Source: Oxyruncus cristatus (Eukaryota; Chordata; Aves; Passeriformes; Cotingidae). From it: 64,000 nt of DNA. Where the stretch lies: NCBI GenBank assembly GCA_013399855.1, contig VXAY01001093.1, forward strand, positions 248,463-312,462. Direction: 5' to 3'. A program made the translations under genes and the position numbers. This document shows positions 12,311 through 24,300 of the stretch, piece after piece (within the stretch, counting starts at the first letter, position 1; each line of letters begins with the position of its first letter). The notes beneath the pieces are model-generated. The model searched no databases. It had not been told where the DNA came from and saw only the letters and a list, made by a program, of their open reading frames with translations.

Positions 12311-15300
12311 CTACAAAAGGGGAAAAAAATAGTTAAGGCCATTTTGCCTGTAGATACCAGAAAAACAGCCATTTCTACATTCATGAATTAATCTGGATTG
12401 GAAAAGTGTGTTTCAATATCTGCAGTCTGTCAAAGGTAATTAGAGTTTGCCACTAAATATCAGGAATTAGAAGCTCTGTCTCAGAAAAAATCCTGAAGGA
12501 AATATGAGGTATCATAAACACTACTGCCACACACATGAATGCAGCAGTTACAATGCCAGTCTTGAAACACAAGTAACACTGTGCAAAATGATTCTGAAAA
12601 TGAGTTTGGTTCCTTTGTGTATGCTTAGTGCTTTCAAGCATCATCAGCCCAATGAGCTTTTTGGCCAAAACTGCTTATTCCTTTCCTAGACGATGATGGA
12701 GCTTCACTACTTGGCTCTTTATTCTTACTCTACTGTTTAGGGAAGGGAAGACTAGGTGTGTGTTGTTCACTAAGCTGCCACAAGTGAATCTATGCCTACC
12801 TGGCTCCGTAATACTGGTTGTTGGTTTTTTTTCATCCTAATGGAAAACAGTTCCTGGGGGCTTACATTTTGCTGAATTCAGAGCAGGTATGATACTTCGC
12901 AAAGTTTAAAATCTCAACATTTACAGTAGAGCAGTAACAGGATGGATCAACTTGCACCGCTTTTAAAAATACATAATTTACCTGCTTTCTGTGCAGCTGC
13001 AGCAGGTCCTCTCACATCATCATAGGACTGACCATCGGTCAAAACAATGAGGAAATTTTTGTTAGGTCCATCTTTCACTGGCCCGAACACGTTTCTGACT
13101 GTGAAGGAAATTGCATCCCCAGTAGCCGTGCCCCCGCTCATGTAGCGAATGTTCCGGATAGCTGAGAGGACCTTTTCTTTGGTGACGTAGTCTGTGAAGC
13201 CAAACTCAGGGCGCTGGTCGTATGTGAACTGCACAGCTGCGACCTTGGAACCGATGTCAGAGATCTCAAAAGCCTTTGCGACGTTGCTGACGAAGTCCAG
13301 CATGAGGCGGAAGTTGCTCTCTCCGACGCTGCTGGAACCATCGATCAGGAAACCGATGTTGATGGAGTTGTAGCATGTCTTGCTACACAACATCTGCTCG
13401 TGTGAACACAGTTTTTGGACAAGAGGTTTTACGTATTTGGTAGTACCAAACCAGGTGGGCATTTGGTAAGAGAAGAAGCCGTTGGTTCGACAGACAGCCT
13501 GTTGGAAAACAAAAAGTCAGTGTGTGGATGCTGACAAACCAGTTGAATGGATAATAATTGGACACCTATGATTTTTCTTTCAAAGGCAGGTTAGTGGAGC
13601 CTCATGGTGGAAGCCTGGGGTGGCTTTTTTGCTTGTTTGTCTTTGAAGAAACTGAGGACAAACACCTGCAGTTGAAATCAGTGAAAGATGTAATATAGCT
13701 TATTTTACCCAGGAATAAAGCCAATCCTGCCCCACAGGCTCTGGACATTTCAAATAATCTAGCTTTATTCACAAGAACTATAACAACCCTGAGATTAGCT
13801 CGGCTGGTTAGAGCATGGTGCTGAAAATGTCAAGGGGACAGGTCTGATCCCTGTATGGACCGTTCACTTAAGAGTTGGATTCAATGGTCCTTGGGGGTCC
13901 TTTCCAACTCAGAATAATCTGTGAATTGAAAATTATAATTATGTTTTGTGAATGTGAACTAAGTCATGATACTGAATAGCCAAAGGATTGAAAGTTCTAT
14001 ATTTTTGCTTATTCACTGAAAATTAGCCTCTGTGTTTTCCCTTGCAACTTGGTAATGCCTTAATTTTTTTAATCTGTAATGTGTCATAAACACAGACAGA
14101 GTGGGTAGAAATATAGCTCCAGGTGATTCAAAGTAAAATTTCTTTTCCCCTCTCTTCCATAAGATGCATGTAAAGTACAAGATAATTAAGAAAGGAGTTA
14201 AATTTAAAAAATAATGTGGCTAAGATCAAAATGCAGAAGGGGAGGGCAGGCCTCAGCAACTTAAAAGTCTTGTCCTTTCTGTGTCTTTACAGGGACAGAC
14301 AGTTATAGTACAAGGGAGGTGGATGGTCTTAAACTAAAAAAAAGAGAAATTTAGGTACGGTATTAAGAAGAAATTCTTTACTGTGAGAGTGGGGAGGCAC
14401 TGGAACAGTTTGCCCAGAGTAGATGTGGATGCCCCATCCCTGGAAATGTTTGAGGCCAAGCCTGAGGTAACTGGTCTAGTGGATGGCATCCCTGCCCGTG
14501 GCAAGGGGTTGAGAACTGGATGATCTTTAAGGTCCTTTCCAAACCATTCTATGATGCTTCTATAAGTACATAAGGGTCGGACCTGCCTGCAATACCTCTG
14601 GGATGAGCAGCTAGGTCTCCTACACCTAGAAGAAGCAGAGCTGTAGTGCTTCATTCTATTCATGCCATTTCTGTGAAATTAGACATGTAAGACCTCCTTG
14701 TGGAAAATGAGTGGTTTTCTCACTGAAGAGTAAGTAAAGACCTAGTGATCAGAAAGCTCATGTGAGAGTAGGTGATCTGTGTTTGAATCCCTGCTCTAAT
14801 TCAAACAGAACAAGATCCAAAACTGCATCCAAGATGAAAGTCTTGTACATAAACTTGCTAGGATATGTTTTTCCGTATTGTCTGTCCTCTTTGTAGTGGG
14901 AGTACGTAAATAATTATCCACAGAGCAGGTACAGGAAGATAGGCCTCCCTGTTTATCATTTCAGGAGAGGAAATACATTGTATCAGCATTTCATTGCATT
15001 GGCACATTTAATCACACCCGAGATAGGGGAATTTCCTGCACTGAGAGTCTTCATGCAAATACAAAGTCCAGGAACTACAAATTGGCCAAGCCTCTGAACT
15101 GGGAGGACAGTGCTACCTTTGTGTCGTCCCTTTAGCATTAAAAAAACCTCCAGTGTTTCTTTAACCTTCCTAGTGTTATTCTTTTAAATCACTTACAAGC
15201 AGGGATAATTTCACTGGCTGGTTTGAGAGAATATTTTTATATCTATACAAGTTGCTATATATACATATATTAGTTAATTAGAATTTCAGTGTAAAGTAAA

Positions 15301-18300
15301 TTCTCCAGAATTATAGTCATGACTGAAAAACAAATAATGATTTTTTTTTTCTTACTTTGTCAACGAAACCAATGTCTTGTACCATTCCCAGCTCCTCTGT
15401 TGTGGGTTTTGCTACGGATACAATGAATACGTTGACTCCAAATTCTCTGGCCACTATGCCGGCTTCTTCTAGATCATCTGAGGGCCAGCCATCTAGAAAC
15501 ACTACAATGATCTTGGGAATTCCTTTCCGTGCTCCATTTTCCAAAGAGAAGAATTTCTGAGCTGTGTGCTTCAGAGCTTTTCCTTGTTTTGAAGGGAAAA
15601 ACAATACGAAGAAATAACACATACAGTGATGGTATGTTTTGGTACCAGTTTCCTGTCTGAAATTGTGCTGGATTTATGCTATGATTAAAGGTCTAACCCG
15701 GTGTAGTATTGAAATAGTGTCCCAGGAAATTTGATAATGATGAAGCTTCAGCAATCTCTAAGCTAAAAACCAACTGCTCTAAACCAACACCCCCAGCAAA
15801 AAACCAAACCAAATACCACCAAAAAACCAACTAACACCCAACCAAAAAAACACCACAACAAAAACCAATAAAAACCCCACAGATAAAGCTAAGGAAGAAT
15901 TCAGACTTTTTTTCTTTTTCCCCCGTGGGAAAACAGATATACTGGTGCCTGCCAAATGGGTTGGAAGGAAGACATTTCACAAGCTAAATTTAGGTAGCTC
16001 CTGAACTACAATGTACTTGGAGCTCAGTTTTCTTATTTGGCTGGTTTTGGCTGGGGTAATTAATTTTCTTCAGAGTAGCTAGTTGGGGACCGTGTTTTGG
16101 ATTTCTGTGGAAAACAGTGTTGGTAATACAGGGATGTTTTTGTTATTGCTGGCCAGCTCTTGCACAGTACCAGAGCGTTTTCTGCTTCTTGTACCACCCT
16201 GCTAGAGAAAAGGTGCACAAGGGAGACACATTTGGGACAACTGACCCCAACTGACCACAGGGCTATTCCATATCATATGATGTCATGCTCAGCATATAAA
16301 GCTGGAGGAATAAGAATAAAGGTGGGGGGACGTTCAGAGTGGTGACAAGAACTGTTGTGTGTGCTGAAGCCCTGCTTTTCTAGGGATGGCTGAACACCTA
16401 CCTGCCCTGGGGACATGGTGAATTGATTCCCTGTTTTGCTTTCCCTATTAAATTGTCTTTATCTCAATCCGTGAATTTTCTCACTTTATCTTTCCAGTTC
16501 TCTCCCCCCCCACCAGTGGCTGTGTGGTGCTTGGTTGCTGGCTGCTCTTCACAACCACTTACTCTATGTTTATTCTAACTCTTTAATTAGCCACCCAACA
16601 AGAAAGAAACACTAAGCCTTTTATGAATTTGTCTCAAGATGTCACTCAGTTACTATTAATGTTTAAACACAGGAAGCGATATTTACACTTCTACTCTAAT
16701 AAAATGTGTAATAAGCAGCCCTAACTTCTGGAAACGAAATGTAAAATGTGGCCACATTCTTGTGGAAAAACACTGAACCTGATTAAGATAAGTGTGGCAT
16801 CTAAAACACTTTCTTACCTATCTGAATTATATGAACTTCAATATACACACACAAATGTATATATATATAAAAAATACGTAAAGCAATAATTTCTATTTCA
16901 GTGGAAGTATGAACTCACCTGTATTGGAATATTTCAGTGGAAGTATGAACTCACCTGTATTGGAATTGCCTCCTCTGAACCCTAGTTCCTTTATAGCAAA
17001 TAAAACTTCTTTTGCAGCAGTGAAGTTTTTCAGATAGAATTCAATTTTTGGATGTTCACTGTGGAAAAATAAAAAATAGAGTAATAAGGTTTGCAGTTCA
17101 CTTTTCATATTGGTATGGCGTTAGCAAGCTAAACCACACTTGGAATCATTTTACTCTTGGTAATATATATTCTTCTCCGTATTTTAGAACAGAAGTATGC
17201 TCCTTGCTTAGTAAGTCTCACAATCATTAGCAAGAGGAATTATCTACCTGAATGGGTAAATTAAGAACTGTCTGGTTCTTATGCTTATCAAACAGCTGAA
17301 AACACTTGGTTGAAAATATATAGAAAAAAAAATTATGAACCTGCTAGATGTTAAACTAAACGCATTTGTGTAATTAAAAATTGGCAGGCTTTCTACTATT
17401 TGTATGAGAAATAACTTCTTTATAAAAGAAGTTTCCTGCTGTTCTACTAAGATGAGCTACAAAGCTGTCAGCAGCCAAGGGGCTGTGAGAAGTCCAGCTG
17501 CTCTCTCTATCCAAATATCACAGAGACAGAAAATATTCAAATTTGTCATGTCCCCTCACATGGACATCTCAGCGTAGCACAGAGCAAACAGTGCTACAGC
17601 TCAAAAGAGTTTGCTTTCTCTTGTTATTCATCAACCATTATGGAGTGGTATTGTTCTGCAAAACAGGAAGTGACATATTAAGTTATTTCTCTTACCAATG
17701 ACTTGGTTATATTTTGTGCAGATCTGTCCTTACCTGGCCTGTACGACTCCAACATGAGGCCCTTCTATTCCAATTCCCAACATTACAGCTACTTTTCCAA
17801 GGAAGTTTTTCTGCAAATTAAACCTACGTTGGCCAATGTTGTAACTTCCATCAATGAGAAATGCAATATCAGCTTTACAGTCTGTGAACATTCAAAATAA
17901 TTGGACTTATTAACACCAAATAAATATTAGGATTTTTCTTTGCAAAGGTAAATCCATGTATTCTTACCTTTGTTTCCAGCTTTTTTATTAAGAGTCTTCT
18001 TAGGTCTTTTACCTTCAGTGAAGAAAAGAGCATGAATCATTTAAGAACAAGAAGATGAATGGACTGAAGTAAACCAGAAAAAGCTCAGACTCCAAAAATT
18101 ACAACACAATCTATCTGCAGTAGGAAATGTCAATCAGTTTAATTATTAAAATTGCATTGCTACTGCTTTGCTCCTTGGAGAATATTCTTTTTCAAATGAA
18201 ACAATTTAATGTTCCTTTCTACACCTGCCTGACTGATTACTGAATCATACAAAGATGGATGGATTTCTGTATCTCACCTTCCTAAGTGCTACTATTTCTC

Positions 18301-21300
18301 AGTTAGCAATTTTGCTGTACAATGCACAGTTTTAATGGTTTGGAAGCAAACCATGACTTAAACTGTAAAACAAATGGTCTATTCACAAACAACATCCAAG
18401 TCCAGTATTTACATAGCACTAACCTTCATAAAAACTGATCTAGCCTTTTAATGCAGCATTTTCTGTGGTGAAATTCACATAACTAAATTTTTGCTACACA
18501 AGTCCTGACAGCTGTCAGCTGTTGAGCAGTTCTGTAAGAACCAATGCTTTACCTCTTGCTTCTCTGTTACTTAAAAAGAATGAATATCCCATTAGCTCAT
18601 GAACTCTTACCTTCCTTTGTTTTATCTGTATTACTTTTTCTAATTCATTCTTTTTTTAATTTACATGAACACTAGTGAAATCAGAATCAATCTCCAAGAT
18701 CACATATGATTCTTCTTTTTTTTGATGAAAGATACACTGCAAAAACACATATTGTATGTTTTCTTCTTTAAAAATAAATGAATCATATGAAACATGTAAT
18801 TTTAGCCAGGGATTCACACACTGCAGCACGTCATATCACAAGATGCTTCCCTTGTTGAAGAGATCTCATACCTGTAGAAGGACGTGCTGTTGATACCGAG
18901 CGTCCAACTGCTTCAAGTGCTGTGTCCTTGGTAGCTGCTAAAGTAAGAATACATTTACAGTATTTTAGTGCATTTAGATGACATTTGAAGAACACTGTAT
19001 TTCCAATAATCTTTCTTCGTCATCTGCCATTAGCTACTCTGGGAGTAGAATACAAGTCTAGACAAACCTTTGGTGTAATCCAGTATTGCACTCCTTGTTT
19101 TACAGGTAATTAATTTCTGCATCTGAAGCAACAGCAGCTGATGCATAATTACAGCATACTTATTTGATGAGAGATTTTGAGCTGTAGTAGCCATTATTTC
19201 TTTATTTCTAGCAGATAAAGTCAGGACTTGATCTGGAGAACTGGATTGCACTTTCACCCTCACCAAAAGCACCTGTGATTCCAAGTTCTTAGCTATTCAC
19301 TCGCTGGGGGCACCAAACAAGGATTACTCGTATCTTAAGAGATAGCAGGCTGAATCTTAGCTGTGTAAACAGTAAGAACACATTAGAGAGATCTGTTTCG
19401 CAAATTTTGAAAGAATGTACCGGAAAACACATATGCTTTAGTATTTTTGAAACCACAACATATACAACCAGTATGCTTCTGCATATGATTTTATGAGGGT
19501 GGTTCAGCCTCGCCTGAGTAGCAAGGCATGACAACGGGTTTGCAGCTGGGGACACTATCCCAACTGTGGGACAAAAACTTCTGGGAAAAAAGCCACTATG
19601 TCACACTGTAGCTTAAGGACCGCACATCACGTGTAAGTCAACATAACTGCTATTTTTTGGAGGGTCAGTGGTCTTTTTGCAGGGAATGCTTTACAAGGTC
19701 TTTGAAGGGCCTGGTAAGTGCTACTGCCTGCACAAATGCAGGCAGGGTGAGAGAAAGGGTAACACCCTATGGCTCGAAGTGGTAGGAGGACCAGACTGCA
19801 ATGTCAGGATCAAAGTACTGACTTTGACTGGCTTAAACTCTCATGGAACTCTCAACTGCCTGCCATCGAGTCACTGTATTCTAAAAAACGGATCCATTTT
19901 TATGTATCAACTTCTGCTACAGACTAGCTAGTCTAGCTGGAATGGTTTTTCTTTGGGAAACTGGAAAAATGAAGGTAAAATAATGAATTAGAACTGAAAA
20001 ATACTATTACCACACATCAGATAGCAATCACATTTGTTTATGCATGCAGCACTGAAGAAGGTTCCTACTCAACATTTCAAATGCAGTTTGCAAAATAATA
20101 AGTGTGATCCACTTACGAGTCACTGAGAAAGATGAAGCCCATCTAGAAAGCACCTGAGACTGGATCCCATTGGCATTTACAGCAGGGTAGTTTTCCTGTC
20201 CTGGGAGAGTCTGTACCCTTACAGTTCCTCCTGCATTGGTGATCACCCCCCTGAGATAAAAAGAAAAAAAAGAGTTTTTATGAATCAGACAATCACAAGA
20301 AAATGCAATACAGTTATACTGTCATTAGAATATTGTACACCAGCCTCCTGTAAAAGATGCCATATATGCAGGCAGTTGTGTTTAGGCTAAAACAAACTGC
20401 AACTTGCTGAAAAGACCTTAAAAAAAGATATTCTGCACAGCATCACACAGACTTATAAAAAAAAAAAAAAGGTCAGGAAAGCCCAAAATTGTGGCAGTGT
20501 TTAGACTAATGCAGAAGAGTGATGTTTCAGGCCATACCAATTCCTGAGTGACAATCTGAACTGTTCAGATCTCTTTTTATGTGCTACTGAAAGAATATTT
20601 ACTATTTTTAGAGACCAAAGGTCAAGGCTGAGCTTCTCCAGGAGGGCAGAAAACCTTGCTGCTTTGCAGTACTTGGGCAGGTACAGTGCTGTGGAAGACA
20701 AGCAGTAATTTCGAGACTATTTAGCACAGCAATGTGCTCCTTCGTGTTTACTTTTCAATTCTGCCTTTCTGCTTGAAAAGAGGACCTGGCCTAATCTGAT
20801 TTAAAACACTGTGGAAGCAGAATAATCAAGACTACAGTTTAGAAAACTTTGTGCATGTTTCTGGTAATATGAGCTTTGGGTATCTGTGGCAAAGGCAACT
20901 TCCACATAAAGCTCTATGTGGCCTGCTGTTAAAAGACATCCCTCCTTCATGGATGTGACTTGCATTTCTAAATGCAGCTGTGGTTATATATATTTAGTTC
21001 TTGTAGCTTGGAATAGTATGATAACAGTTTCAAACTACACAGATATTTTCTCATCTAGGAATACTGTGTAGAATATGGAGACAAAGGAGCTTTAGTAAAG
21101 TTACCCTGAATGAGTTTAAAATCAGATTATAAATTTGGCAAATACAAACAGCATTTTATAGTTCTTTAAAAAAAGAGAGAAAAATCAGACCAGAGCCTTT
21201 AACCCGTTAGTTTTAAATGACAAGAAAATTCAGTAAGTCAAAATCATCTTTAAGAAAAATAACATATAAATGTATTTAGAATATTTCAGTCTAATTAGAA

Positions 21301-24300
21301 CATAATTTTCTTCTCCAGTACCCGGTTCTCATTGGCATTTAAGCCTTCACTAGTGTCTCAGTCTTAATGGATAAGGAAAGGTGTCAAAAATAGAGAATAT
21401 GTGTTTAACTGGAACAGTTTCTAGTTTAAGTTTGTATTTGCAATTTTAGTGAAGCTACTTAGGCTTACATCAGCAAACCTGATCTATGTCCAAGTTAGCT
21501 CCTAAGAAGAGTTTAGTATCTCTTCCCACTTCTTTTGTTGTGGACTCACAACTTTGAGCCCCGGCTGCACTGAACTCAAGAAAATGTTCAGTCTGAAAGC
21601 TTAACCTAAGAATTATTCTGGAAACAATGTTTTCAGCTTATTTTATTACATTTTATGCAATGTCGTCTATATTGTCCCATTTTGTCTATTGGTCTTTACA
21701 TTTTAATTGCACCAATTAAGTAACTAAATGTAATTAGTAATTCTGGGGAAAAATAGTTATCTCCCTAGTCTCCATTGAATTTGGAAGCTTCACACTGAAA
21801 CTGGAGTAGATTTATTTGCTCCTTATCTACTGGCTGAAAACATTTGATTCTGTATTTAAACACAAGTCAAAGTTACATACTACCTTCTGAAGACACAATA
21901 TTTCCATAAAACAGCTCTGCTATTTTTAATGCAAGTGGGGCTGATATTAGATGTAAATATAACATCAACTGTAGCTTTATGAAAGTTATTCCTCCTTTCT
22001 TGCCATTTTGTTCTGTAGGTGAGTTAACAGTTTAATCTGCCTTTTACAATCTCATCAGTTTTACCTGGGCTGCTTCTTCAAGCAAGTCTACTCAAAAGGC
22101 ATATGCTGATACGGAATAAACCATGTATTGTCAACCTACCTGTGCATTCTGAATCAGATCAGCTCTTCTTCTGCAATCATTTATGATTGACTTTAAAAGT
22201 CAGATTGATCCTGTGCAGATCTGCAGTGGTTGTTAAAGAGTGAGGAAGTGCCCATGCCTTTCCTCAGAATGACTTATGTCATTAAAATCTGCTTTGAGTT
22301 TTGCTGCTGTGCTTTTCCCCTGTGTGATTGACTTGCATGCCATGGCTGTTTTTATTAAACTGGAACTCTGCAGATTGTCCAGGAACAGCTTTCACTCCCT
22401 TACTCAATGTGTTTCATGTTACTGCCAGCGCTGCCTGACAGCAACTTTATATAAAAGCTGCAGTCCATTCTCTTGGCTAGCTTCATTGTTAATAACAAAT
22501 CACAATTTATACCTAAGCAGTATTTTTCACTCAAAAATGGACATAAATTAAACAGAAAAACAGATACAAAAAGCAGCAATCCAGTACCTCACTGCACAAC
22601 AGTTCATGAAAGCATACTGGCCAAGGGCAGCAGAACATACCGAAAGGTCTAATGAAATACAGGAATTTCAGCCAAAACATACCTAAAAGTCTGAACTGAA
22701 TTGAGGTAAATCACCAGATGAAATTGAAGCTTTTTATGACCCTCATGCACCTCCTCAAAGTAAAGTGCAAGAACTGTTTATTTGCACTCTCAGAGAAAGA
22801 GATACAGGGCTTTGCTGAATTTTGAATGCAGTCTTCAAGTAGTCTGCACATCAAAACTGATGCTTTGACCACAAAGGGACTTTTCCAGCTATGGGAGATG
22901 AGTCTTACAGATGTGTCCGCAGTCAGTTTATCCTCTGGGGCTTTAGACAAGACAGCTAAAGTACCTGAATTCCCATTTTTCCTTCCTACTATTATCATCT
23001 GCCAACTCCTTCCACATAATCTGCTTTTCTTAATCACTCCAAGAAGCATCCTTCTCTTCTCCAAACTGCAGTCTCCTGCTGCTGCCTGATTGCCATCAAT
23101 CACCAATACAAAATTGCTCGGCATTTCCTCCAGCCCCCTAGATTCTTTTCCTTCTGTCTTCTCTGCACCCCTATTGCTTTTGGCAGAAAAGAAGTTAAGC
23201 AGTAGAAGCAGGCACTATACCAAAGTTTCCCAGGGAATCTACAGCTGCTCAGAAATCCCTCTGGCCAGACAATGTTTTTGTCAATATTCTTCTAGCAAAC
23301 ACTAGGGCAGCTCAGGTGCCGTTCATGTTTAAGGGCACTTTGAGACCAGCTTGCTAATACCATAATATGCTTTTGTGAGACTTGAGTTCTGGGACCTCAA
23401 TGCTTAATTGGAAATAATTTCACCCTATGACCAGTTCGGAAGGTTATGAAAAAAAAAAACAAAAAAACTTACATGCCTATTTAACATTTAAATACTACTA
23501 CATTGGGCTAGGTTTCCATTTAGAGGAATTGGCACTAGAACACAACTATGCAAGCTGAGAACCTAGTCCTTCATTTGACCTTCTCATTATTAATCCAATT
23601 AATCACTCAGTGGTAGATTTAACTCAGCTCTTCATGCCTACATAGCATCAGCCTGGTAGGAGGTTCTCCATTCTTCCCTTGACAAAATGTTTTATTCTTC
23701 TGCCCAGAAAAAGAACAATATTAAATAAATATTCTGTTTCCTGAGAGTAATTACACAAGAGAAAAAGCCAAATATAACAAACTAAAACAGGCAGAAAGCT
23801 TATTGATCTGTAGTACACTGAATTATTTGTGCCTGAATTCTGCTAAATTCTTTTCATGCATTGTATAGTATTTTCTTGTGTTAATAACTGCCTCACAGTA
23901 ATGGAACTACCCACAGGAATAAGCATTACTTGATTTATATAAAATTAAGAGATCGAGCCTTAATATGGACCCAGCATGCAAACTGAAGTGTATGGGGAAC
24001 AGACTCGTGTTCATACAATCATTTTCAGTTAAAAAAAAAAAAAAGCACTACTCCCAAGACTGATGCTTCTTGAAATGGTGGGTAGTTGTCTGACTGCTTT
24101 CCCTTAGACAACAGCAAGTGGCACAGGGCTAGTAGTCAGTGGTGCTGAAAGGTAAAGAGCTATGCTGCGCTCACCACGCAGTGAAACGGAGGGTGTAACT
24201 AGTTTTAAACTAGGCGTGGTTATTTGAGTTCTTTGGAAGAAAGTTACAAAATTCTCAAAGCACATGTCTTCTTACCTCACAACAACAGCAAACTAAGGCG

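Larger units (their letters stand above)
13499..15355 (-). other. COCH: COCH intron 9
   Basis: 1857 bp, GT-AG, phase 0. Contains the tRNA/CR1 SINE and a truncated CR1 copy, both antisense to the gene. Nothing else recognised. Confidence 0.9.
15583..16954 (-). other. COCH: COCH intron 8
   Basis: About 1.37 kb from the proximal donor. Holds an A/C-only tract (15781-15880), the antisense solo LTR, an AT-rich stretch near 16845-16885 and the second copy of the duplicated donor. Confidence 0.9.

Noticed and set aside
13789..13862. Functional tRNA gene
   Set aside because: Box B is degenerate, the acceptor stem does not pair well and it continues straight into a CR1-like tail, so it is a SINE head.
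16893..17108. 71-codon minus-strand frame as a separate small protein with a repeated peptide
   Set aside because: It is COCH coding exon 8 read through the duplicated donor; the peptide repeat is the 36-bp duplication.
22711..23124. 137-codon minus-strand frame inside COCH intron 3
   Set aside because: No motif recognised, overlapped by an antisense open frame of similar quality, and not needed to connect the LCCL exons.
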